A stretch of 64,000 nt of DNA from the NCBI GenBank assembly GCA_963514095.1, contig OY741282.1:13726347-13790346 (forward strand), read 5' to 3'. Of the stretch, positions 50,733 to 62,322 are shown one piece after another. The position numbers were made by a program, and so were the translations under genes. The stretch's first letter is position 1; each line of letters opens with the position of its first letter. Below the pieces are notes generated by a model that was given only the letters and a program-made list of their open reading frames with translations, did no database searches and had not been told where the DNA came from. This DNA comes from Eutrigla gurnardus (Eukaryota; Chordata; Actinopteri; Perciformes; Triglidae).

Positions 50733-50815
50733 CTGTTGGGCCACTTAGCGTGCTCCACCATCATATCAGCAGCTTCCTGACAGAGCCTCTTTGTTTCTAT
50801 AGCTGCTGTGTAATC
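50733..50815 (-). other. Orphan candidate coding exon
   Basis: On the minus strand an 83-nt stretch sits between an acceptor (TTTTTCAG at 50817-50816) and a perfect donor (CAG|GTGAGT at 50732-50731). One frame is open and reads DYTAAIETKRLCQEAADMM then VEHAKWPN, which looks like a real amphipathic helix. The other two frames hit stops. I do not recognise the protein and found no phase-compatible partner exon nearby. It may be one exon of a gene whose other exons I missed, or a fragment of a decayed gene copy. Confidence 0.35.
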
Positions 50816-53524
50816 CTGAAAAAAAAAATACACTGAAAACATGTTGTATTTCTTCAGTATTTGCAGTATCTTTTTACTTGGAATGTAAAATCACACCAGA
50901 GAGGATTCAAGGCTGTCAACCCCACATAGAAGACATTATAGTGTGATGCTGACATCTACTTCACTTATTATTCCATTATAGAACAAAGAAGTATGTTAGA
51001 CACCTAATGTGCAGGTCGTGATGTTATTTTTCTAATTTCCTCTAAGATGCACATACAATTTGAAATAAGTCACTGGGTGTGCTCAGTTATATATACAGGG
51101 GATAATCTAAGTGTGTAAAGTACACTAGGAGAAAAAAAGTCTGTTAACTTAGCTCAGCTCTGATTGGATCAGCCGTTTGACCTTACTGGAAATGAGAACA
51201 TGTAAAACACAATTCAAATCAGCAAAACACGAACAATGTTATATCAACGAACCAAAAAGGGAACTAATATTACATAGACGTCACTTTACATGAAAAAAAA
51301 AAAAAAAAAAAAAAAAATGATGTGGTCTCACCTGTATTAGCTCTTAAAGCCCAGAGTGTTTTCCCGTTAACAGGCTGCTTGAGGTAAGAATATAAGTGGA
51401 TTTATCTGCAACTCAAACAACCCTCGTCTGGAGGATGCCAGTTAGGGGTGATTGTACTTTAATGGTCTTCTCTCCAGCAAAGCTATAGGCTAAAACACAA
51501 CTCTACTCATAAGAAAAGAAGAAAAGGAATGCTGGCTGAATCTAATTGAGCTTTAGGCAGTAACTTCTGTCTTTCATCTCATACTGTCAAATGTTTTAAT
51601 TATCTGAAGTGTCTGAGGGAGAAAACAGTTTCATTGCATTCAATTACACATAATGTCATTTACTGTTTAAACTCACTAACTTATATAAAAGTGTACAATG
51701 TGCGCAACTTCTTTCTTTACTGACATCATTGTTAATTAATTGAAACACTAAGATCTATCCACCAGAGGGCAGTCACACTACATGGAACCACGAACAACGA
51801 GCTTGAAGACCTATTATAAATCCACTTAAAGTTTACACTATTAAATACATTTGTCATAGATTCTATTACAAGTCAGTCATTTACATTTAAATTGACGTAT
51901 CTGATCAACTTGCTGTAATGCATCACCTTGGTGACAACGCTTGCTCCGTTGGTGGAAGAAGGTGCATTTCAGTGCTGCTTTTGAAAGTGGGTTCATGTTG
52001 GAGGTCTGAATAAACAGGTGAATGGATGGAGGGTGTCCTGCTATTGTGTTTGCGATCGTGGGCTCAGGGTGGGGATGAGATTTGATCTGACTGGAGGGGA
52101 TTTTTGTGGTGCCGTTAAAATGTCACCCTGTTCTTGTTCCCATGCCCATTAAAGGAACAACACAAGCAAACAGAAAGGAAAAAATATGACTCAAGGTTTC
52201 ATTCTAAACATGGTATTGTGTTGGGATTTGCTATTGTAATGCAAAGTCTGAGCTCTGGAGGTGTGCTTGTTTTTGAAACATAACCAGACTAGTTAATCCA
52301 ATGATCCGTCTGTCTCCTACTCACCATGTCGTCATTATCTCTCCGTCTCTGGAGAAAACAGAGGAAGTAGAGGACGTGACTGCCTGTGTACTCTACCTGC
52401 CGCCATCTCAAAGTCCTGCAATCACACCACACATAAAATCTTACTTATATTTTCATTTTGAGACATTCATTCAATGTGGTACTACTTTGTTAGTTTAAAG
52501 TCATGACCCTAAATTATATGGTTGATGCAAATAGACCTTTATTTCATGCCAAATGCTCATTAAGTGATATATTAGAGCCTTGCAAGTAGAGCAGAGTGAA
52601 AACAAACCTGCACCTACAAGAACCCAACACGTAGACCACAACAGAGTAATTCTGGGTAATTTGTCTCATTATCACATTGCCTGCCACCATATTATTTTAT
52701 TTTACAACTCTGGCTGAGACGTTACTTCACACCTCAATAGCAACAGATGTGTCAACCCCCCAACTATGGAGGCAAACCGCACCAACACCACTAATTACAA
52801 AGCTTCTCTCCTTTTTTTGGTCTGTTTTCTTTTGGCATCATCTTCTATCCCTAATTTATTAAGCTTTAATCTTCCCCTGGAAAATTTGATGGATAGAGAT
52901 AGTATCTTTAGCTTTTGTTTTGAAAGTTTACAGTCATTACAGGAATTCCCAATGATAATAATCAAGTAATTAAGGAACAAAACATGACAAAAACAAACAA
53001 AAAAATGTTTTGCTTGTAAGAGATTTTTATGCAACAACAAGGGGGAAAAAATGCCAGCAGGATAACATGACGTGGATTAAAGAAACTTTATTCAGACAGA
53101 GTACAAACACTAAAACAAGACAATTAAATGATGTTCTTGCAAAAAGTAGTTAGGGTGTGTATAACATTTAATAGAGTAAACATTCCAACACTATAAGTAA
53201 TAAATATGTTTAAGTACACAGCATTGTATTAGTAAAACAGTATGAAGGTTATTAGTGAGTTGCCCTCACACAGAGACACAGACATCTCTAACTAAAATGG
53301 TATAAGCATGCAGCTACAGCAGTACTGGACCTATACTGTATGTTGGTGGCATTTTCTCCACAAACAAATTGATCAAAGTGTCACCGATAAGTCAACTCTG
53401 CAACATTTCCTCCAAATTCAAAAATAAATGATGTTCCACAGCCCATGTGTAATAATCTGACACTCAGTATTTCTTCTCCCTTTTCTTTCATTTTCGGCTA
53501 CTCTCTGCTCCGACCTCTCCTCCT
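50816..53524. other. Intergenic region between rbp4l and the keratin gene
   Basis: No complete gene seen. It has an A25 run at 51293-51317. A splice-like ATGGCGGCAG|GTAGAG near 52415 on the minus strand could not be joined in frame to the orphan exon. The right end must hold the keratin 3' UTR. Confidence 0.45.
51293..51317. repeat. Poly(A) tract
   Basis: Twenty-five consecutive A residues. No retroposed gene body was recognised upstream of it. Confidence 0.9.
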
Positions 53525-56500
53525 TTATTTCTTGGTCTCCTCGATCTGCTCCACCTCGCTGGATTCGTCCACCACCTTGCCGTTGATCATCGTCTGAGTC
53601 ACCACCTTCACTATCTTCCTGGTGCGAACATCAGGCTCCTCTGCACAGACAGGGATGAGATGAGGTGAGGTGAGATTTGAATGAGATGACGGGGGGATGC
53701 GACGGAGAAGAGATAAGGAATGAGATTAGTTTTTTTTTCTAAAAGAGTTGAAAGGATGTGAAGTAACGTAAGTAAAGGTTACTTTAAAAGGGATCACGTG
53801 AGACTTACACAGGTGAGAAAGTAAGCTGTGAACAAAAGAGACCACACAACATGAGAGGAGAAGAAAATATGAAACAATTTGGATTTAGATGATGAGAGGA
53901 AGAATGCCATGAGATGAGATGAGGTGGTATGAGAGAGGAGAGAAAAGAAAGCAGAGAGATGAGTCATTTTAATCTCATATTCCTCTGTAATTTTGTTGAA
54001 TCATGTGCCTGAGTATTGCCTCACTGCTCTCCTGCCGTTTTATTTCCCCTGATGTAGTTTCACATTACGTGCTTGTACTAAATTGTGACGTCTCAAGGAG
54101 GTGTCACATTCTTGATTCTTCTAAGCACCTTGCAGTTTGCTACTCTTGCTAATCCAGCGGCATGAGTCAGTCAGATTAAGACAAATTGTGGGTGTGAAAA
54201 GAAAATGTTTTCACACCCACACATCTGTTGCTATAGGAGCCGAGCGGTTAGTGGCGCTTGCATTGTTTTGAGGTTGATAAAACAGTCGTTAATCCTGGCG
54301 TGCTCGGGTGTGTGAAGGAATATATGTTTGTGTCTGTCTGCGAGCCTCCCTTCACCGCTGTCAAATTACAACATAAACATGTGTGAACAGTTTGCTCTAC
54401 TTATCGCCTTCATTGTTTTCGCCTTTGGTCGCTCTTTACCTCCCTGGTGTTTCCTTCAGGTGGTGATAAGGTGCATGCAGAGTAAATGAATGAACGGCGC
54501 GTCACTTTTTGCTGTGTTTGATGTGCCGTTATGGAAGAAATGTGATTGGAAAGTCTCTCTGTTCGGAAATACGTAAGAAATGAAAAGTGAAGCGCTCACT
54601 TTTTGGAGGAGCGGGAACTTCCTTGACTCTGAAGGGGATAGAGAGGATAACATGTTAGCATTAGCAGCTTTGGACTTGAACTAAACAACAAAATAAACAC
54701 ATTTAAAGTGAACTTTCTTGCTGAGAGTTCATTGAGAAGATCGATACTACTCTCATGCCCGTGGAGCTAGCTTAGCTTAGCATAAAGACTGGATACAACG
54801 GGAAACAGGTTTACAGGCCACTTCCAGTCCTTAATGCTAAGCTAAGCTAACAGCTTGCTGAGCGGTATTGAACTCACGCCTCCTCCCCCTCCAGCAGGCG
54901 CCTGTAGGTGGCGATCTCCATCTCCAGGTTCTGCTTGATGCGGAGGAGCTGCTCGTAGTCGGTCTTGGTGCGCTGCATGTCCAGCCGGAGCTGGGAGAGG
55001 TCGTCCTCCAGCTGGCTCAGGGTGGCCTGCAGCCGCTCCATCTCCGTGGAGTACTTCTGACCCGTCTCACCCAGGTTGCCTTCCAGAGCTGCTATCTGAG
55101 GAGAGGAAGGGGAAATGATATTACCCTAATCCTCCTCAAATGTCTTCATCCGCCTAATTCGGTAATGTTGGTGGGTATTGAAAGTTTTTGGCTCCTAACA
55201 TTTCCTCAAACCTCAGTGTCTCCTGATTCTGAAACTACTTCCAAAGCCATTATCAACAAAATACCTGAGCTGACAAGGCCTTGGCATCCAAAACAAACTC
55301 GCTGCTCAGACACGATTACCCATCTCACCACTGAAACTCACGACCCGTGCGATTTAGCAACCGAACACGCCGCGTCTTCGTGTGACTCGCCAGCGTGGGA
55401 GAGCGTGTTTACCGTCAACACGGGATTAGGAGAGCAGAAAAAAAAAATCGTTCTCAGGCGCTGATAAAAAAAAGAAAAGAAACCTGTCTAACAGACTCAA
55501 TCTGAACTTCTGTAAGGATTTTCTGTGCTTGGTATTCGACAAATCCCATTTAATCCCGGTCTATCTCCAACACAAAGCTGTGTCTCACCGTGACTTTGGG
55601 AAAAGGCAACATTATTATAAAATCATGGTCGTGGTATTTGCATGGCTTCATGTGCATTAGGTGTTGTTTGCACTGCTCCAAATGTAGACGTATCACTTGC
55701 ACGATTCTTTTAAAACTAGAAACACAACCACGTCAGGCTTCTGCTCTCAGAAAGGAGGAACATGCAGAGGTTTCTGGAATTAAATCCCCCCATTATGTGG
55801 CTTGTGTGTGTTGGTGGGATAGTTGGACCCTCCCTCCTCAGGCGTAGCCGCTCACCTGTTTGTGCAGACCCTCCAGCTCCACCTCCAGGTTCTGCAGGAA
55901 GCGCTGCCTCTCGACCAGCTCGCTCTGAGCTCCTCTCAGAGCCTCGTTGCTCTCCTTCACGTCATTCTGCACCGTCTCCAGCTGGAAGAGACACAAAAAC
56001 GTGACGCCTATAGCATTTATTTCTATTTTTTTTTCAAGATTTTGGTGAACTTTCAGTCCGGTACGATGAGATAGGATAGGAGGGCTAAACATAGTCAGGT
56101 GTAACTATGAAATCCTCATCTATCATTTCAGTGATTCTCATGCAAAAACTGAAGAATTGTCAAATATTCTCATGCTCAAGCTTCTCAAATGGAAGGATTT
56201 GCTGCTTTTTATTAATATTTTTGGGTGTTGGACACTCACACTGACGTTACCTTGGCCTCTTAGGAATATAGGTGTTATTGGACAGTTTCACTAAATGGAA
56301 CTATCAACAACATTTCAATGAATCGCCCGATGAAAGAAAACGTTCCCGTCATGAGAGAGAACTTCCTCCCCTCACCTTCTTGCGGTACCACTGATCTGTT
56401 TGGTCCTTGTTGTTCTTGACGATCCCCTCGTACTGGGAACGCAGGTCAGACAGAACGGTGCCCAGCTCCGGCCCGCTGGCCGAGTCCACTTCCACATTCA

Positions 56501-56730
56501 CCTCATCTCTGGCAATACGACCCTTCATCTGCTCCAGTTCCTGTAATATTAAGAATAATGCTTTAGTGTGCATATGTCCGCTATTGGAATAAAAAGAATG
56601 GTTTTATGGTTGCATTGCAACATTTGGAACAAGGAATAATTAATTGTTAATTCTACACAGCAGGGTGGCAGAGAGGACATCTTCATAATTTAGATGTTCT
56701 CCATGAATAGTTGATGTTGCAGAGCTCACC

Positions 56731-56829
<99 letters not shown>

Positions 56830-58753
56830 TTCATGCATGTTCGCTGGATCTCTTTCACTCTTGTTTCTTAATGACATTGTTTTTTTTTTGTGATTTGGTT
56901 TTAATTTATGTGATGTTTATATTCATGCACAACTATGCAGCATTGATCTAGGTTCCCTGCTGCAGGACAGGGTCAAAGCTTTAACATGTAGTCAAAAAAG
57001 GCAAACATGCATGTTAAATAAGTATACATAGATGATAGCCATGTAGGATGCATGTGCATGGAGCATTCTAGGACCCCCAGAGGACAGTCGTCTGGACGCT
57101 TTCGGATCAGCTGATTGGGCAGAAAGAGCCGGTTTGGGAAACCAGATCTCCCTGCTCCTTTTGTCTATAGTAACCAGAGGACCACCTCTCTCTCGTCCCC
57201 CCCTCCCTGTTTAGGCTAAAGGGGACCTCTTGAGTCGACCAATCTGGGTCAGCCTGATATCAAACAACTTGTTGTTTGTGGCGGCAGGTTGGAGAATCAG
57301 AGAGAAGGGCCAAAATGAAAATGAGATGAGGCAAATGTTGAGTAATGGAGAAGTAAATGTGATAAACAGCGTGTTAAAAGACCTGCATACCATAGAAATG
57401 TGGACAAAGGAGAAAAGAAGGGATAAGAAAATGAGTCCAGAATGACTCACCTCCTCATGGTTTTTCTTGAGGAAGTACAGTTCTTCTTTCAGGCTGTCCA
57501 GGTCTCCCCTCAGGGAGGAGATGATCTGCTCGTGGTCGGTCTTGGCCTTTTTCAGAGCGATGCAATCTCGCTCCACGGACTGACCCATGACCAGCTCAGT
57601 CTCCCACCTAGATCAGTCCAGATAAATAGAGAGAAAGATGTTTCATTCATGAAAAAGTCATAAAACCTCAACGAAAGACATGAATTATTATTATTATTAA
57701 TCACTCACTTGATTCTGAAGTCATCAGCAGCCAGCTTAGCATTGTCGATCTCCAACATGAGACGAGCGTTTTCCAAAGTCCTCTTCCTCACCTGACGAAT
57801 ACCACCGTGGAGAAACGACAGCCTTTAAAGTCGGTCTTCACAGAGACGTCACATGCTTTCAGTGCTTCTTGTTATATTTACTTTATTTGGTACACTGGAA
57901 GGAACCAATGTTACAAAAGGACACTTGAAAAAGGAACCCTTGTCCAATAAGGAAACACATTCCTTCTTCATTAAAATGTAACTTCTTCTGTTTTCTGTCA
58001 AAAATAATGATTAACTTCAGGCTCAGCTTGGTTTGGTTAAGTTAACTCAAAGACCAAGTCTGGGTCAGATTCTGCCTCGGATTGGACGAGGTGATGCAGC
58101 TCCGAATAAAAGCCGACGCACACGTCCACATTTGCATGAAGGTTTTGTCTATGTAAAATAACCAACGCCATGATAACCTTGAGCTTTGTGCGTTGACAGA
58201 AAACGTAGAATCTGTATAATGTGCGTCTGGTGCGGTTGCCAACCTCTTGCTCAACGGCGTGAGCTTGGGCCATCATGGAATCAAGGTCATGACCTTTGGG
58301 AATGCGGTCCAGCATCAGCTGCTTAATCCTCATCTCCAGGTCTGCGTTGGAGCGCTCCAGTGAACGCACCTGCAGGACGACAGAGAGGGTTTAGTGATGA
58401 TTGTTACAGCTGGCTAATGGTACCATTTCCTTGTTTGCACAGTGGAAACACATATACACCAACAGCTCAACAGTGTTCATGTATCAGACCTTGTCCAGGT
58501 AGTTGGCCAGACGGTTGTTCAGACTCTGCATGGCTTCCTTATCGTTGATGCTGTTGCCATGGACGCCGTTCAGCTGCAGGCTGGTCGGCCCGTTGAGGTC
58601 CTGGCCGATGGAGGCCGAGCGGCTCAGAGGGCTGGCGGCGACAAAGGACACCGAAGCACGGGAGCGAGCGCGGCCGGTGTCCATCAGAGAGCGACTGGAA
58701 AAGGAGGGCTGACGGTTCATAGAGAAGCTCCTCACTGAAACGCTGGAGGACAT
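53525..58753 (-). CDS. Type I keratin (intermediate filament protein)
   Basis: Acidic keratin that pairs with type II keratins to build epithelial intermediate filaments. Coding exons, in order: 58753-58490, 58369-58244, 57791-57709, 57607-57451, 56540-56376, 55981-55856, 55095-54878, 54628-54600 and 53640-53525 (1284 nt, 427 aa). The head (1 to about 70) is Ser/Arg-rich (MSSSVSVRSFSMNRQPSFSS). The rod begins at NDKEAMQSLNNRLANYLDKV, the helix-initiation motif, and ends at EIATYRRLLEGEE, the helix-termination motif, about 310 residues in all as usual. The 83/157/165/126-nt exon pattern matches type I keratins. The short tail (VKEVPAPPKKEPDVRTRKIV...NGKVVDESSEVEQIEETKK) is encoded partly by a 29-nt microexon and carries a K18-like NGKVV motif. 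Which fish keratin this is, I cannot say. Confidence 0.93.
54700..54860. repeat. Fish interspersed palindromic repeat in a keratin intron
   Basis: GCTAGCTTAGCTTAGCATAA (from about 54766) is answered in inverse orientation by AATGCTAAGCTAAGCTAACA near 54832-54851. The flank CTTTCTTGCTGAGAGTTCAT and AAAGACTGGATACA resemble, from memory, a repeat that is very common in percomorph fish. It ends about 20 bases before the splice donor of the last rod exon. Confidence 0.6.
56733..56826. repeat. Long (CA)n microsatellite in a keratin intron
   Basis: About 47 uninterrupted CA units, probably polymorphic in length. Confidence 0.97.
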
Positions 58754-60060
58754 GATGGCTGGCTGTGAGGGAGACAAGAAGAGCACAATAAGATGTTACG
58801 GCTCAGATCAGGGATGGATGTTTCAATTACAGATGTTAAAAGGAAAATAGATAACTTCAAATGCCAGACCTACTGCAACCATTTATAGCAATAGTGTTTC
58901 ATCTGAATGTGGAACAGTTATTTTGTGGCACTAGAGCGGATAAGTTTTATTCAAGCATTTGGCTACAAATGCAAGTAGCAGCTTATATTCAAGATGCATG
59001 AACACCCCAGGAGAACGATGGAAGGAGTACTTCAAGGAGTGTTCGGCCGGCTAGTGGCTTTTCAAATGAACCATCTATATGGAAGACATTTAGCCTCTTC
59101 AGTCTGTCCGTCTCCGGTTCAACACACAGTTTCAACTCAAGTCAGTGTAAAATCAAAATGCAAATGAGTAAAGCTGGGTGGAAGGAGAGCCTCTCTAGCA
59201 GGACTGAGAATGCTCTCATGAAGTCTATTACTATGATAATAAGGTGCATTCAAGAGAATAATGGAGGATTCATAAAAAATAAATAAAAAACAGACAAGTG
59301 AGGCGAAGAGAAGTGGCTCCAAAAAAACCACAAGCTTTCCTAAGGGTGAGGAATACGGAGATGTTGCTAAATGTGACACAAAATGTGGGGTAAAAAGCTT
59401 ATGTTTCTCTTTAGATGCCTACGTTGTAACCTAATTTGATAGACAGTTTAACAGGTGTTCACATTACTTCCTGGACTTTCAAGCGTGACCAGTGGGTGTG
59501 TGGACAGTCTATCTTTGTCTGTGTGCGTTTCTGTAGATTAGCGGTCCAGGGAACCTCTCTGTCTCTCTGTCACTTGATCCTTGCAACACCGTTCCCACAA
59601 CACTACAAAGGAGCCAGCAGGAGACAGGCCGTCCTTGTTCAGATGAAAGATAAAGCTTGGGAAAATGATGGGGAAAATATTCAGAGTGAATTCCAGTGGA
59701 ACAAGGAAACACTTTGTTTAGCGGGAAATGGACTTTGATTGATATAGAAATAAAAAAAATAAATAGGTGCTGAATGAAAGGGAACAAGAGGATAAGATTA
59801 ATTTGCATGAAAGTGGAAGAAGCCTTTCCTCGTAATTAGAATTTTGATTTAGATCGATGCTTCATTTGAACAAAACTCACAAAAATAACCAAGTGGAATC
59901 ATTTAAAACAATTATCATTAATTCTAATAAATATAATTGCTAAGAAATAAAACTTCTTTTAAAAACTCACCAGGATTTTCTTCAGATAGGAGGCACAGTG
60001 GGATCCAGAGGAATAGCGGAGGATCTGTGCTGCTGATGGTCCAGGTGAGCTTATATGCAG
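58754..60060 (-). promoter_or_regulatory. Keratin leader, first intron and TATA promoter
   Basis: On the minus strand the ATG exon begins after an acceptor (CCCTCACAG) near 58766. A donor (ATCCTG|GTGAGT) at 59970-59969 closes a non-coding first exon, and a TATAA element (GCATATAAGC, near 60055-60051) lies about 80 bases upstream of that donor. The predicted start is near 60020-60025. The 1.2 kb intron between shows nothing else. Confidence 0.6.
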
Positions 60061-61065
60061 GTGTGGAGTGGGAGGAGCCAGCCCCGAACAGGAGGTGCAT
60101 TTACTGCACCTGAAGATTGTGAGAAAGGAAGTCTCGTTATTCAACACACGTTTCCATTACACCTGCTGAATGTGGTGGAAACTGGTTTATGATTACCTGA
60201 TGAGAAATAAGAATACAACTCCTTACAGAGCTTTTAGTAATTTACTCTATAAAGAGTCCAAAAACAGGCTAGCAGTCGCTACAGACGGACTGTAAACAGA
60301 CAACGTCTAATAAGTCAAAGCCCTGACAGGGTGTCCAAGCGGACTGCATCACCGACATACAGCTTCAGAGCAAACTATCTGGCCAGATAGGGGCAGACTC
60401 CTGAAGAGTCTGACCAAGTCTTCAGTCTTGAGAAGGGCTTTTTATACAGTTGTTTGTGATGTGTCATCAGAGAAGCATTGTTCCGTTGTTTGTGTAGAAG
60501 GAGAACTTTGTCCAGAATGTGGTGTTTGAACCACTCATCTAGTGTCCATAGGTCCATATTGACTTGCCAGCTGTGCTGGTGTCACAAGATGCATTTTAAC
60601 ACATGACACATGACATGAAGTGCAGAATACAGGTTACCTCATGACACATGGAATAGTACGAGTTAAAACTACTCAAACTACCAATTATACTCTAATAAAC
60701 TACTAAATGAAAAATTCCCATCACCAGGAATACTGAGGCTATATATTTTCAGAATGTCAGATCAGGATATTTGTTTCCCAGTGTGATCAGTTCTGTAGAG
60801 TTGAACTTGGCCTCAATCATCTATTTGTTTAAACATCTTCCCTTTGTCTACATAAACATCCCTACCAGGATGTGTCGAGACAAAATCCCTCTTCACACAT
60901 TCATTAAGAGTTGTGTTTGTGTCAACCTGGTGAATGAAACTTCAATATTGACTCTCCTTTTAGCTCGGTTTTTGGTCTCCACCAGCTCCTGATGGAAATA
61001 GTACAGTTCAACATCAATGTTCACACTAAAGCATGCCCTCTGTATCTGTGGTATTAAATGTCTTT
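60061..61065. other. Intergenic, no gene seen
   Basis: Sequence between the keratin promoter and the minisatellite. Only short chance ORFs on both strands. Confidence 0.55.
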
Positions 61066-62322
61066 TCACCATGCCTTTACGATCACCATCCCTTTACCAT
61101 CACCATCCCTTTACCATCACCATCCCTTTACCATCACCATCCCTTTACCATCACCATCCCTTTATCATCCTTTTACCATCACCATCCCTTTACAATCACC
61201 ATCCCTTTACAATCACCATCCCTTTACCATCACCATCCCTTTACCATCACCATCCCTTTACAATCACCATCCCTTTACCATCACCATCCCGAACCATCAC
61301 CATCCCTTTACAATCACCATCCCTTTACCATCACCATCCCTTTACCATCACCATCCCTTTACAATCACCATCCCTTTACCATCACCATCCCTTTACCATC
61401 ACCATCCCTTTATCATCCTTTTACCATCACCATCCCTTTACAATCACCATCCCTTTACAATCACCATCCCTTTACCATCACCATCCCTTTACCATCACCA
61501 TCCCTTTACAATCACCATGCCTTTACGATCACCATCCCTTTACCATCACCATCCCTTTACAATCACCATCCCTTTACCATCACCATCCCTTTACCATCAC
61601 CATCCCTTTACAATCACCATCCCTTTACCATCACCATCCCTTTACCATCACCATCCCGAACCATCCGTTTACCCTCACCATCCCTTTACCCTCACCATCC
61701 CTATACCATCACCGTCCCTTTACCATCACCATCCCTTTATCATCCTTTTACCATCACCATCCCTTTACAATCACCATCCCTTTACCATCACCATCCCTTT
61801 ACCATCACCATCCCTTTACAATCACCATCCCTTTACCATCACCATCCCTTTACCATCACCATCCCAAACCATCCGTTTACCCTCACCATCCCTTTACCCT
61901 CACCATCCCTATACCATCACCGTCCCTTTACCCTCACCATCCCTTTACCATCACCATTCCTTTACCATCACCATCCCTTTACCATCACCATTCCTTTACC
62001 ATCACATCCCTTTACCATCCCCATCCCTTTACCATCACCATCCCTTTACCATCACCATCCCAATACCATCACCATCCTTTTACCATCACCATCCCTTTAC
62101 CATCACATCCCTTTACCCTCACCATCCCTTTACCATCACCATCCCTTTACCATCACCATTCCTTTACCATCACATCCCTTTACCCTCACCATCCCTTTAC
62201 CCTCACCATCCCTTTACCATCACCATCCCTTTACTATCACCATCCCTTTACCCTCACCATCCCTTTACCCTCATCATCCCTTTACCATCACCATCCCTTT
62301 ACTATCACCATCCTTTTACCAT
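61066..62322. repeat. 17-bp minisatellite (CCCTTTACCATCACCAT)n
   Basis: About 1.26 kb, some 70-75 copies of a 17-bp unit. Variants include CAATCACC, CCCTCACC, CGATCACC and a deleted TTTATCATCCTTTT form. No unit contains a stop codon in any plus-strand frame and 17 is not a multiple of 3, so all three frames stay open across the array with a 17-residue peptide period (PFTITIPLPSPSLYHHH). The three resulting long ORFs (about 457-491 codons) are products of the repeat, not genes. Confidence 0.95.

Noticed and set aside
52390..52425. Splice-like ATGGCGGCAG|GTAGAG on the minus strand as the start of a gene including the orphan exon
   Set aside because: The phase does not join the open frame of the exon at 50733-50815, and intermediate candidates near 51330 and 51960 carry in-frame stops.
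54868..55464. 198-aa plus-strand ORF
   Set aside because: Antisense of the keratin rod exon 54878-55095 extended into its intron. No family resemblance.
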